The translations under genes and the position numbers were made by a program. 64,000 bases of DNA from positions 62,001 through 126,000 of the forward strand of contig NZ_JBMERR010000007.1 in assembly GCF_048820915.1 (NCBI RefSeq), written 5' to 3'. Below the pieces are notes generated by a model that had not been told where the DNA came from, searched no databases, and worked only from the letters and a program-made list of their open reading frames with translations. Position 1 is the first letter of the stretch. The number at the start of each line of letters is the position of its first letter. Below, in pieces: positions 40,210-48,739 of this stretch. The DNA comes from Cribrihabitans_A pelagius. GTDB taxonomy: Bacteria > Pseudomonadota > Alphaproteobacteria > Rhodobacterales > Rhodobacteraceae.

Positions 40210-40383
40210 CTCCCGCCCGTCGCCGCAGCAGTTCTGGACTGCCGCGCTCCCGTTGGGCCAGTCGCCGCGCCTACGGCGCGGCGCGGGCGCGAACCGCCGG
40301 CGGGGTCTCCCGCGCCGTGCGCAGCAAGGCGCCCGGCCCAACTGCTCCGGTGCATCCCGAGGATGCGCGGGAGCGGGCGGGAG
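40210..40383. ncRNA. Multibranched intergenic element with nested inverted repeats
   Basis: A 10-bp outer stem (CTCCCGCCCG at 40210-40219 with 40374-40383) encloses, in order, a small hairpin GCAGT/ACTGC (40228-40242), an 8-bp stem GTTGGGCC (40252-40259) with 40335-40342, and a hairpin GCATCC/GGATGC (40352-40366). Inside the middle stem are a 9-bp hairpin (40263-40283) and an alternative 8-bp pairing GGCGCGGG/CCCGCGCC. The whole folds like a cloverleaf. It may be a small RNA, a mobile repeat or a leader; no family recognised. Lies between two minus-strand lipoprotein genes. Confidence 0.4.
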
Positions 40384-40418
40384 CGCCTCCTTAGCTGGTT
40401 TGGTTCCCTGCCAGGGGC

Positions 40419-41108
40419 TCACTGCGCGCGGATGACCGCGGCGATCCTGCCGCCGATCTTGCGGCTGGCCTTCACTGAAGGATGGATCATGTCGAGCGCG
40501 TGATAGGAGCGATCGCCGGGCGGCACCATGCCCTTGAGGGAGAGGAAGACCACCCCGGGATCGCCCTCCGCGTGGCGCGCGATGCGGCGCTCCAGCGTAT
40601 TGCCCTCGTCGCGGCAGTGCTCGATCAGCGAGCCGCGGCCGGGGCTGCGCAGGTAGCCGAGGTAGATCACCTTGGCCCCGGTGCCCCGGAGCCGCGTGAG
40701 CAGGTCCGGGATGGCGCCGCTCTGACCGTCCTCAGCAATCAGCCTGTCCAGCTTGCCGTCGCAGGCCAGACAGCCGCAGCCCAGCCAGAGGTCGTTGCCG
40801 CCGCCGTTCACGATGATCCACTCCCATGGGCCGGGGCGGTATTGTTTGGCGATGTTCATCCCGGCGGCGCCGGTCAGCGGCAGCCGGTAGAGGTGGCGCG
40901 CGCCGCTGACCGCGCGGTCCGCGACCGGTTCCTCCAGCGTGTCCTCCACCGCATCCGCGATCGAGTTGCCGGTGAGACGGTTCCAGGCCAAAAGCGAATC
41001 GCCCATCGCAAGAATGCGCGCTTCGCCCGCGGGCGGCATCGGAGCGGCGCAAGCGGCAAGCAGGAGGGCGGGGCAGAAGAGGGCCGTGAGGCGGGCTAGG
41101 AGCGTCAT
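40419..41108 (-). CDS. SGNH/GDSL-family lipoprotein hydrolase
   Basis: 229 residues with a lipoprotein signal (LFCPALLLAACAAP). The SGNH fold shows block I AMGDSLLAWN (nucleophile Ser), block III VNGGGNDLW (Gly/Asn) and block V DMIHPSVKA (Asp and His). Cysteines in GCGCLACDG and EHCRDE may form disulfides in the periplasm. An esterase or lipase acting on cell-envelope or exogenous esters is inferred. Monocistronic. Confidence 0.88.
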   Translation of the reverse strand: MTLLARLTALFCPALLLAACAAPMPPAGEARILAMGDSLLAWNRLTGNSIADAVEDTLEEPVADRAVSGARHLYRLPLTGAAGMNIAKQYRPGPWEWIIVNGGGNDLWLGCGCLACDGKLDRLIAEDGQSGAIPDLLTRLRGTGAKVIYLGYLRSPGRGSLIEHCRDEGNTLERRIARHAEGDPGVVFLSLKGMVPPGDRSYHALDMIHPSVKASRKIGGRIAAVIRAQ

Positions 41109-41195
41109 GCGGCTTCTTCTAGCGCCGAACCAGGGGCACCGGAACCGCTTGCGTCCGTGAAACGCCGTCGCCGTGGAAGCGGCGGCGGAAAAAGG

Positions 41196-41215
41196 CCCGG
41201 CGCCGGGGCGCCGGG
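41196..41215 (-). terminator. Intrinsic terminator behind the acyl-CoA dehydrogenase gene
   Basis: CCCGGCGCC (41196-41204) pairs perfectly with 41207-41215. On the minus strand it is followed by CCTTTTTCC (run of five T, 41189-41193). It lies 40 bp after the stop of the gene at 41255. Confidence 0.65.
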
Positions 41216-41254
41216 TGAGGCGGGGAAACTGTCCGCAGCGGGAAAACCGAACCC

Positions 41255-42940
41255 TCAGCTCAGAAGGCGGCGGGCGATCACCTGGGCCTGGATCTCGGCT
41301 GCGCCTTCGAAGATGTTGAGGATGCGGGCATCGCAGAGCACACGGGAGATCTTGTATTCCAGCGCGAAGCCATTGCCGCCATGGATCTGCAGCCCGTTGT
41401 CGGCGGCTGCCCAGGCGACACGTGCGCCGAGCAGCTTGGCCATGCCCGCCTCCAGGTCGCAGCGGTGGCCGTTGTCCTTCTCCCAGGCGGAGAAATAGGT
41501 GAGCTGGCGGGCGATCATGATCTCCACCGCCATCATCGCCAGCTTGCCGGAGACGCGCGGGAAGCGGATCAGCGGTTTGCCGAACTGCTTGCGGTCCTGC
41601 GCGTATTGCATCGCGATGTCGAGCGCCGACTGCGCCACGCCCACCGCGCGGGCGGCGGTCTGGATGCGGGCGGACTCAAAGGTCTCCATCAGCTGCTTGA
41701 AGCCCTTGCCCTCGGCGCCGCCCAAGAGGTTCTCGCCCTTCACGTGGAAATTGTCGAAACCCAGCTCGTATTCCTTCATGCCGCGGTAGCCGAGAACTTC
41801 GATCTCGCCGCCGGTCATGCCTTCCGTGGGGAAGGGGGCCTCCTCCGTGCCGGGGGTCTTTTCCGCCAGAAACATCGACAACCCGCGGTGGTCGATGCTC
41901 TCCGGGTCGGTGCGCGCAAGCAGGGTCATCACATGGGTGCGCGCGGCGTGGGTGATCCAGGTCTTGTTGCCGGTGATCTTGTAGTTGCCGTTTTCGTCCT
42001 TCACCGCGCGGGTGCGCAGGGAGCCGAGGTCGGAGCCGGTGTTCGGCTCGGTAAAGACGGCGGTGGGCAGGATCTCCGCGCTGGCTAGCTTGGGCAGCCA
42101 GTTCGCCTTCTGCTCATCGGTGCCGCCGCAGAGGATCAGCTCCGCCGCGATCTCCGAGCGGGTGCCGAGGGAGCCGACGCCGATATAGCCGCGCGAGAGC
42201 TCCTCGGAGACCACCACCATCGACGCTTTCGAGAGGCCGAAGCCGCCGTATTCCTCGGGGATGGTGAGGCCGAAGACGCCCATCTCGGCGAGCTCTTCGA
42301 TCACTTCCATCGGGATCAGCTCGTCCTTCAGGTGCCAGTCGTGGGCGTGCGGTTCGACCTTCTCCACCGCGTAGCGGCGGAACTGGTCGCGGATCATCTC
42401 CAGCTCTTCCTCCAGGCCGGAGTTGCCGAACATGGTAGCACCCGCCTGTTCCTCCATCAGCTCCACCAGGCGGCTGCGCGCGGCCTGGGTGTTGCCTTCA
42501 GCGCAAAGCGTGGTGACCGCAGGCGTCATCAGCGCGGCGCGGGCCTCCTCGCCGAGACCCAGATCCTGCAGCCGCACGATCTCGCCCTGGTTCATCTGGA
42601 TGCCCCCCTGCGCCTGCGCGAGGTATTCGCCAAAGCCGATCTGGTGGATCAGCTGCTCCATCTCGCCAAACTTGCCCTCGGCGTCGAGCTTTTCGGCCCA
42701 TTTCTGCATCTGGCGCAGGCAGTAGACATAGGTCGCAAGCCAGGACAGCCCGTGCGCGGCGGTCTGCTCCGCCTCGATCAGTCGGCCGGAGACACGGCCG
42801 TCTTCGCTCACCTTCTCCCGCACCGCGCTGCGGGCGGTTTCGAACAGCTGGTCAAGCGGGTCCAGGGCGGCGGCGGTCTGCGCCAGCAGGCCGGGGATGA
42901 GCGTCGGTGTCATATGCAAGTCCTGTCCGTCGTGGGCCAT
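41255..42940 (-). CDS. mcd: (2S)-methylsuccinyl-CoA dehydrogenase (long acyl-CoA dehydrogenase)
   Basis: 561 residues, about 170 longer than ordinary acyl-CoA dehydrogenases. The N-terminal extra domain (to about residue 170) is as in Mcd of the ethylmalonyl-CoA pathway, which oxidises methylsuccinyl-CoA to mesaconyl-CoA. The catalytic part carries FTEPNTGSDLGSLRT, the flavin region KTWITHAARTHVM, DRKQFGKPL and IHGGNGF, and ends RILNIFEGAAEIQAQVIARRLL with the base Glu in FEGAAEIQ. Substrate assignment rests on length and this motif set. EtfBA, its usual electron acceptor, is encoded at 56.7-58.3 kb. A strong terminator follows. Confidence 0.82.
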   Translation of the reverse strand: MAHDGQDLHMTPTLIPGLLAQTAAALDPLDQLFETARSAVREKVSEDGRVSGRLIEAEQTAAHGLSWLATYVYCLRQMQKWAEKLDAEGKFGEMEQLIHQIGFGEYLAQAQGGIQMNQGEIVRLQDLGLGEEARAALMTPAVTTLCAEGNTQAARSRLVELMEEQAGATMFGNSGLEEELEMIRDQFRRYAVEKVEPHAHDWHLKDELIPMEVIEELAEMGVFGLTIPEEYGGFGLSKASMVVVSEELSRGYIGVGSLGTRSEIAAELILCGGTDEQKANWLPKLASAEILPTAVFTEPNTGSDLGSLRTRAVKDENGNYKITGNKTWITHAARTHVMTLLARTDPESIDHRGLSMFLAEKTPGTEEAPFPTEGMTGGEIEVLGYRGMKEYELGFDNFHVKGENLLGGAEGKGFKQLMETFESARIQTAARAVGVAQSALDIAMQYAQDRKQFGKPLIRFPRVSGKLAMMAVEIMIARQLTYFSAWEKDNGHRCDLEAGMAKLLGARVAWAAADNGLQIHGGNGFALEYKISRVLCDARILNIFEGAAEIQAQVIARRLLS

Positions 42941-42978
42941 GAATCAGATCCTTCTTCGGTCGCTTGGTGGTAAATCAC

Positions 42979-42997
42979 TTTGCAGTTGCAGCGCAAC
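42979..42997. promoter_or_regulatory. TTTGCA plus GTTGC-AGC-GCAAC dyad before mcd
   Basis: In the gap upstream of mcd, TTTGCA (42979-42984) adjoins the perfect inverted repeat GTTGC/GCAAC (42985-42997). TTTGCA-based sites are known for short-chain acyl-CoA regulators (RamB/PccR type) in related bacteria, so this is a weak candidate operator. Confidence 0.3.
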
Positions 42998-43086
42998 ATA
43001 AATACCAATTGCTGCGTCATTTCGTTCAAAAGTTACGCGCCGATTTTGGCCGTGCAGCAACCCGCTGTTCCGTATAGAGCGAGGGA

Positions 43087-43863
43087 ATGGACATGCTGCT
43101 TGCCCTGACAACCCTGCTTTCGCCCGTGGAGATGGCCGCCGCGGCCGCGGTTGCACTGCTGGCGGGCACGGTTAAGGGGATGGTGGGCTTTGCCATGCCG
43201 ATGATCCTGATTTCCGGCCTCGGCTTCTTCCTGCCGCCGGAACTGGCGCTGGCCGGGCTGATCCTGCCGACGCTCGCCACCAACGGCATGCAGGCGCTGC
43301 GCCAGGGCACGAGGGCCGCCATGGAGTCGGTGCGCCGGTTCCGGGTGTTCCTTTTGATCGGGCTGGTCTGTCTGCTGCTCAGCGCCCAGATGGTGCGCAT
43401 CCTGCCGCAGCAGGCGATGATGCTGATCATCGGCCTGCCGGTTTCGCTGTTTGCGCTGATGCAGCTCCTGGGCCGCTCCTTCACGCTCAGCAAGCCGACA
43501 CGGAAGGCCGAGGCGATGGTGGGCGGAATTGCCGGGCTGATCGGCGGCATTTCCGGGGTTTGGGGGCCGCCGACGGTCGCTTACCTGACCGCGCTTGGCA
43601 CCGAGAAGCGAGAGCAGGTGCGGGTGCAGGGGGTGATCTACGGCCTCGGCGCGGTGGCGCTTCTGGCGGCGCATACCGGCTCGGGCGTGATGCGGGCCGA
43701 AACGCTGCCGTTTTCGCTGGCGCTGATCCCGCCTGCGGTGGCGGGCATGTGGATCGGCGGGCTTCTGCACGACCGCATCGACCAGGCGGCCTTCCGGCGC
43801 GCGACGCTGGTGGTGCTGCTGGCGGCGGGGCTCAACCTTTTGCGCCGTGGCCTGTTCCTGTAG
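43087..43863 (+). CDS. TauE/SafE-family sulfite exporter-like permease
   Basis: 258 residues with about eight hydrophobic segments, the TSUP (TauE/SafE) layout: LLAGTVKGMVGFAMPMILISGLGFFLPP at the start and GIAGLIGGISGVWGPPTVAYLTALG in the middle, repeated glycine motifs of the two halves. Members move organosulfur or sulfite anions; substrate here unknown. ATG at 43087 has GAGGGA upstream. Followed by the CDF gene, but no overlap. Divergent from mcd. Confidence 0.9.
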   Translation: MDMLLALTTLLSPVEMAAAAAVALLAGTVKGMVGFAMPMILISGLGFFLPPELALAGLILPTLATNGMQALRQGTRAAMESVRRFRVFLLIGLVCLLLSAQMVRILPQQAMMLIIGLPVSLFALMQLLGRSFTLSKPTRKAEAMVGGIAGLIGGISGVWGPPTVAYLTALGTEKREQVRVQGVIYGLGAVALLAAHTGSGVMRAETLPFSLALIPPAVAGMWIGGLLHDRIDQAAFRRATLVVLLAAGLNLLRRGLFL

Positions 43864-43919
43864 GCAGAAAGCAGCGGCCCGCTCCCGACCGGGGGCCGCG
43901 CGCGGTGAGCGGAGGCAGC

Positions 43920-44816
43920 ATGCACAGGCAATGGAACGCAGAGCAGCTGGCAGCGGGATCGCTTCTGGTGGCTCTGGCGGTGATGGCGCTGAAGACGGCG
44001 GCCTGGGCGATGACCGGCTCTCTGGCGCTGATGTCGGATGCTTTGGAATCGCTGGTCAACATCGGCGGCGCGGTGATGGCCTGGTGCGCGGTGCGCTATG
44101 CCCGGCGGCCGCCGGATGCGGGCCACCCGTTCGGCCATCACAAGGCAGAGTATTTCTCGGCTGTGTCCGAGGGCATCCTGATCGTCATCGCCGCCTTGGT
44201 GATCCTGCACCAGGCCGCAGGCGCGCTCTGGCAGCCCGAGGCCGCCGCCTGGCACCCGCTCGGGCTTGCGGTAAACGCGCTGGCGCTGGGGGTGAACCTG
44301 ATCTGGGCGCAAGTGCTGCTCGGAGCGGGGGCGCGGCTCAGTTCGCCCGCGCTGGCGGCGGGCGGGCGGCATCTGATGAGCGATGTCTGGACCTCGGCCG
44401 GCGTGCTTGCCGGGCTGGGGCTGGCGCTTGTGACCGGCTGGGCCATTCTCGACCCGCTGCTGGCGCTGCTGGTGGCCGTGAACATCCTGCGTGAGGGCTG
44501 GCGGGTGATTGCGGCCTCGCTCGGCGGGCTGATGGACACCGCTGCTCCCGAAGGTGAGCGCGCAAGGATCGAGGAAATCATCCGCCGCAGCGCGGCGGGC
44601 GCCTTGCAGGTGCATGGGCTGAAAACCCGCCGCGCCGGGCAGGCGCTGTTCGTGGAGTTCCACATGGTGGTCGACGGCACAATGGCAGTGCAGGCCGCGC
44701 ATGAGATCTGCGACCGGGTGGAGGCGGAGATCCGCGCCGCGCTGCCCGGCGCTCAGGCGGTGATTCACGTGGAGCCGGAGCACAAGCTGGAACCGCGCGG
44801 CATCCGCCCGCGCTGA
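43920..44816 (+). CDS. Cation diffusion facilitator (CDF) metal exporter
   Basis: 298 residues: six membrane helices and a C-terminal cytoplasmic domain (from about residue 205). Metal site residues are in LMSDALESL (helix II) and HLMSDVWTS (helix V), with the cytoplasmic HPFGHHKAEYFSA segment after helix II. Exports divalent metals, probably Zn, Fe or Cd; specificity not set. ATG 43920 follows GGAGG; an upstream GTG at 43905 would add five residues. A longer frame upstream is antisense-like and inside the TauE gene. Confidence 0.93.
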   Translation: MHRQWNAEQLAAGSLLVALAVMALKTAAWAMTGSLALMSDALESLVNIGGAVMAWCAVRYARRPPDAGHPFGHHKAEYFSAVSEGILIVIAALVILHQAAGALWQPEAAAWHPLGLAVNALALGVNLIWAQVLLGAGARLSSPALAAGGRHLMSDVWTSAGVLAGLGLALVTGWAILDPLLALLVAVNILREGWRVIAASLGGLMDTAAPEGERARIEEIIRRSAAGALQVHGLKTRRAGQALFVEFHMVVDGTMAVQAAHEICDRVEAEIRAALPGAQAVIHVEPEHKLEPRGIRPR

Positions 44817-44901
44817 AGCGTTTGCATTTCTCCGTCCGCGCGCGTTTAACCGCAGGCACCGGGGCCACACGTGCCGCCCTGGCAGGCAGAGGAGCAGGCG
44901 G

Positions 44902-46260
44902 ATGGCGATGCAATGGAACAGGCTTCTGAACCCGGGACGGCTGGCGCGGCCGGACTTTCCGGAAAAGCCGGGCCGGCCGGCCTATCTGCAGGATTACGAC
45001 CGCATCCTGTTCTCCGAACCCTTCCGCCGTCTGGCGCAGAAGACCCAGGTGCATCCGCTGCACGACCATGACCACGTGCATCACCGGATGATCCACAGCA
45101 TGGAAACCGCCAGCGTCGGCCGCTCGCTGGGGGCGGGCGTGGGCACCGCGCTGGCGGAGAGAGGTTGGATCGCCGCCGGCCAGGCGCCGCGGCTGGCGGG
45201 CCACGTGGAGGCCGCCTGCCTGGTGCATGACATCGGCAACCCGCCCTTTGGCCATTCCGGCGAGGACAGCATCGGCGAGTGGTTTGCCGCCCGCTTCCGC
45301 GCGGGCAGCGGCGTGGCCGGCAGCGTGCCTGAGCACCTGCGCGCCGAGTTCGAACATTTCGAGGGCAACGCGCAAGGATTGCGCATCACCGGGCGGCTGC
45401 AATATGCCCGCCGCGAGGGCGCGATGCGGCTCAGCTATGCGACGTTGGGCGCTTTCATGAAATACCCATGCACCCGTTCGATGCGCGACCAGGCGGTGGC
45501 CGCAGGCAACGGCAGCTATGCGGGGCTCAAGAAATTCGGCGTCTTCGAGAGCGAGCGCGCCCTGTTCGAGGAGATCGCCGACGCGCTTGGCCTGCCGGAA
45601 GGCCCCGGCGGCTGGCGGCGGCGCCATCCGCTCGCCTTCCTGGTCGAGGCCGCGGACGACATCTGCTACCGTATTCTTGACATCGAGGACGCTGCCAGCA
45701 TGGGCGATCTGGAGCGCGCCGAGGTGGCGGAAGCTTTGGAAACTATCATCGGCAAGCAGAACGATGACCGCGGGCTGACCCTGCGCGACCGCATCGGCCT
45801 GTGGCGCGCCTATGCCATCGGCCAGTCGATCGAGTCCGCGGTGGAGGCTTTTCTCGCGCATTATGAGCCGATCATGGCGGGAGAGTTCAGCGCCGGGCTG
45901 ATGGAGGTTTCCAGCAAGGCCGAGGCCTTTGCCCGGCTCAAGAACCTTTCGGAACAGCGCATCTTCACCGCCCGCCGCAAAACCGGGCTGGAGGTCGCGG
46001 GGCGGCAGGTTCTGCACGCGGTGCTGGGCCATTTCCACGGACTCTACGGCGACTTGCGCGACTGCAGCTGGGATGTGGAAGCCTTGCAGCAGCGGCACGG
46101 CTACTGGGCTCGGCTGATCCGGGCGGTGGATCTCGACCTGCGCGGGGTCGAGGATGAGTATTCCGCGATGCATTCACTGGCCGATTTCGTCTCCGGCATG
46201 ACCGACCGTTATGCCGTCAAGGTGCGGGACATGATCTCGGGCTCTGTGCCGCAAGTCTGA
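44902..46260 (+). CDS. dgt: dGTP triphosphohydrolase-like protein
   Basis: 452 residues, HD superfamily dNTPase. HD-site residues in HRMIHSMETASVGRSLG and VHDIGNPPFGHSGED, later AADDICYRILDIED with the third Asp. A dGTPase/dNTPase lowering dNTP pools, inferred from the family; length is that of the alphaproteobacterial type. Ends 20 bp before the PAS/MCP gene on the other strand. Confidence 0.93.
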   Translation: MAMQWNRLLNPGRLARPDFPEKPGRPAYLQDYDRILFSEPFRRLAQKTQVHPLHDHDHVHHRMIHSMETASVGRSLGAGVGTALAERGWIAAGQAPRLAGHVEAACLVHDIGNPPFGHSGEDSIGEWFAARFRAGSGVAGSVPEHLRAEFEHFEGNAQGLRITGRLQYARREGAMRLSYATLGAFMKYPCTRSMRDQAVAAGNGSYAGLKKFGVFESERALFEEIADALGLPEGPGGWRRRHPLAFLVEAADDICYRILDIEDAASMGDLERAEVAEALETIIGKQNDDRGLTLRDRIGLWRAYAIGQSIESAVEAFLAHYEPIMAGEFSAGLMEVSSKAEAFARLKNLSEQRIFTARRKTGLEVAGRQVLHAVLGHFHGLYGDLRDCSWDVEALQQRHGYWARLIRAVDLDLRGVEDEYSAMHSLADFVSGMTDRYAVKVRDMISGSVPQV

Positions 46261-46280
46261 GCCGCGGGGCAGGGACGGCT

Positions 46281-46967
46281 TCAAGCCGGCTTTGACCCGT
46301 CTGCCGCTCGGCCGGCTCCGGCGCTGCGCTTGGCCATCGTATCGGTGATGCGGCTGGCCCAGAGGCTGTTTTCATCGGCCAGTGCCTTGATCTCCCGCGC
46401 CAAGTAGGCAAAGCCCGCCCCCGCCTTGCCAGCCCGCGCCGCCTCGATCCCGGTGTTGATCGACAGGATCGACAGCTTGCGCACCGAGCGCAGGATGTTT
46501 TCCGCGAGACCGAGGATCTCGGCATTGGCGGCTTCGGTGCTGCGCAGGGTTTCCTCCAGCCTGCGGCGCAACTGCACCTCGGCGGAGGCATCCACCACCA
46601 GCCCTTCCAGAAAGCGCAGGGTGCCGTCGTCGTCATAGATCGCGCTGCCGCGCTCGCGCACCCAGGCGGCAGAGCCGTCCGGGTGGCTCAGCCGGTAGGA
46701 GACATCCCAGGCCTTGCCCGCGGCGATGGCGGCGTCGATCTCGGCCAGAGCCCGTTCGGTGTCGTCCTTGTGCATGGCATCGACAAAAGACAGCTTGGCG
46801 TTGCCGAGGATGTCGGTGCGCGGGCGGCCGCAGAGTTCCTCCACCTGGCCAGCCATGAAATGCATCGTGAATTGCGCGTCATTCTCGCAGCGGTAGACAA
46901 AGGCGCTGCCTGACGTGAACACGCTGTTGAATATCTCCAAGGCGTTCTGGTCTTTCGCGGGCTCCAT
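46281..46967 (-). CDS. PAS domain fused to a short chemoreceptor-tip segment
   Basis: 228 residues, no membrane helix and no HAMP. One PAS domain (about 12-130) with SFVDAMHKDDTERALAEID and VSYRLSHPDGSAAWVRERG, a PAC part, then a coiled segment (QLRRRLEETLRSTEAANAEIL) leading to the hairpin tip LSILSINTGIEAARAGKAGAGFAYLAREIKALAD of methyl-accepting proteins. The rest of the MCP signalling domain (long helices, methylation sites, C-terminal half) is missing. So this is a soluble protein with only the tip region. Partner unknown; its neighbour is dgt, no chemotaxis genes adjoin. Confidence 0.82.
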   Translation of the reverse strand: MEPAKDQNALEIFNSVFTSGSAFVYRCENDAQFTMHFMAGQVEELCGRPRTDILGNAKLSFVDAMHKDDTERALAEIDAAIAAGKAWDVSYRLSHPDGSAAWVRERGSAIYDDDGTLRFLEGLVVDASAEVQLRRRLEETLRSTEAANAEILGLAENILRSVRKLSILSINTGIEAARAGKAGAGFAYLAREIKALADENSLWASRITDTMAKRSAGAGRAADGSKPA

Positions 46968-47090
46968 GGCGGGATCCTCTTTTGGGCGCCGTGGAAACGG
47001 GTAAGGCCGGCGCAAAACAACAATTGACGGAAGCTTTGCGGGAATCGGTTAACGGGGGGTTAATGGGAAAAAGAATTTCCTGAAATGAAA

Positions 47091-47114
47091 AACCCCAGCA
47101 CTGAGGCCGGGGTT
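47091..47114 (-). terminator. Intrinsic terminator of pckA
   Basis: AACCCCGGC and GCTGGGGTT (one G-U pair) around a 6-nt loop, read on the minus strand, followed by five T (47088-47092 read in complement). It lies 27 bp after the pckA stop. Confidence 0.85.
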
Positions 47115-47140
47115 CACGTCTTGCGCGGACGGAAGGCAAG

Positions 47141-48739
47141 TCAGCCGATGGCGGCCGCCTTCACGTCGTCGTCGATATGGGGCAGGTACTGCTCGAAGTT
47201 GTCCGAGAACATTTCCACCAGCTTGGCCGCCTGACGGTCGTAGGCCTCCTTGTCGTCCCAAGTGCGGCGCGGGTCGAGCAGCAGCTCGGGCACGCCGGGC
47301 GCGTTGACCGGCACATCGAAGCCGAAGTTCGGGTCCTTGCGGAACGCGGTCTCCGCCAGCGAGCCGTCCAGCGCCGCGGTCAGCAGCGCGCGGGTGGCCT
47401 TGATCGGCATCCGCGATCCGGTGCCGTAGGCGCCGCCGGTCCAGCCGGTGTTGACCAGCCAGCAGGTGGCGCCGTGCTGGGCGATTTTCTCGCGCAGCAG
47501 GTTGCCGTAGACCTCGGGGCGGCGCGGCATGAAGGGGGCGCCGAAGCAGGTGGAGAAGGTCGGCTCCGGCTCGGTCACGCCGCGCTCGGTGCCGGCCACC
47601 TTGGAGGTGAAGCCCGACAGGAAGTGGTACATCGCCTGCGCCGGCGTCAGCCGCGCGATCGGAGGCAGCACGCCGAAGGCATCACAGGTCAGCATGATGA
47701 TGTTCTTCGGGTGGCCGCCGCGCGCGCTCGCGGAGGCGTTCGAGATGTAGTGCAGCGGATAGGCGCAGCGCATGTTGGCGGTCAGGCTGTCGTCGTTGAA
47801 ATCCAGCTCCTTGGTCTCCGGATCGAAGATCATGTTCTCGATCACAGTGCCAAACTTGGAGGTGGTGGCGTAGATTTCCGGCTCAGCCTCGGCGTTCAAA
47901 CTGATGGTCTTGGCGTAGCAGCCGCCTTCGAAGTTGAAGGTCCCGTTGGAAGCCCAGCCGTGCTCGTCATCGCCGATCAGCACCCGGTCCGGGTCCGCCG
48001 ACAGCGTGGTCTTGCCGGTGCCGGAGAGGCCGAAGAAGACGGCGGTGTCGACCGCGTTGCCCTTGGCGTGGTTGGCCGAGCAATGCATCGGCATGATGCC
48101 CTTTTCCGGCAGCAGGTAGTTCAGCAGGGTGAAGACTGATTTCTTGTTCTCGCCCGCATATTCGGTGCCGCCGATCAGTATCATCTTCTTATCGAAGTTC
48201 AGCGCGATCACGGTTTCCGAGCGGCAGTTGTGCTTCTTGGGGTCCGCCTGGAAGGACGGGCAGTTGATGATGGTGAAATCCGCCACGAAGTCGTTCAGGT
48301 CCTCGCGGTCGGGACGGCGCAGCAGGTGGCGGATGAACAGGTTGTGCCAGGCGAGCTCTGTCACCATGCGGACGTTGATCGCATGCACCGGATCGGCGCC
48401 GCCGACCAGGTCCTGCACGAAGTAGTCGCGGCCCTTCATGTGCTCCAGCATGTCGGCATGCAGTGCATCGAAGCCTTCCGGGCTCATCGCCGCGTTGTTC
48501 TCCCACCAGATCGTTTCGGCCACGCTTGCGGTCTTCACCACGTGCTTGTCTTTGGGGGAGCGGCCAGTGAATTTGCCGGTTGTCACGAGGAAAGCGCCGC
48601 CATTGCCCAGCGTGCCTTCGCCGCGCTGCAGCGCGGCCTCGATCAGCGCCGGCTCCATGAGGTTGTAATAGACATGTCCCAGTCCCTCGATGCCCTGATC
48701 CTCGAGGCGGAATTGCGGGTTAACCCGTCCAGATGTCAT
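47141..48739 (-). CDS. pckA: Phosphoenolpyruvate carboxykinase (ATP)
   Basis: 532 residues; converts oxaloacetate and ATP to PEP and CO2 at the start of gluconeogenesis. Marks: GRSPKDKHVV, the kinase-1 segment FFGLSGTGKTTLSADP (P loop), IGDDEHGW and FEGGCYAKTI. Start 48739 (MTSGRVNPQF) is supported by AGGAG; an earlier in-frame ATG has none. Divergent from chvI, with which alphaproteobacteria pair it; two TTAGCGC boxes lie upstream, and a good terminator follows. Confidence 0.98.
   Translation of the reverse strand: MTSGRVNPQFRLEDQGIEGLGHVYYNLMEPALIEAALQRGEGTLGNGGAFLVTTGKFTGRSPKDKHVVKTASVAETIWWENNAAMSPEGFDALHADMLEHMKGRDYFVQDLVGGADPVHAINVRMVTELAWHNLFIRHLLRRPDREDLNDFVADFTIINCPSFQADPKKHNCRSETVIALNFDKKMILIGGTEYAGENKKSVFTLLNYLLPEKGIMPMHCSANHAKGNAVDTAVFFGLSGTGKTTLSADPDRVLIGDDEHGWASNGTFNFEGGCYAKTISLNAEAEPEIYATTSKFGTVIENMIFDPETKELDFNDDSLTANMRCAYPLHYISNASASARGGHPKNIIMLTCDAFGVLPPIARLTPAQAMYHFLSGFTSKVAGTERGVTEPEPTFSTCFGAPFMPRRPEVYGNLLREKIAQHGATCWLVNTGWTGGAYGTGSRMPIKATRALLTAALDGSLAETAFRKDPNFGFDVPVNAPGVPELLLDPRRTWDDKEAYDRQAAKLVEMFSDNFEQYLPHIDDDVKAAAIG

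Noticed and set aside
44578..46173. 531-codon minus-strand frame opposite dgt
   Set aside because: Antisense to an HD-domain gene with intact motifs; no ribosome site and no recognisable domain.
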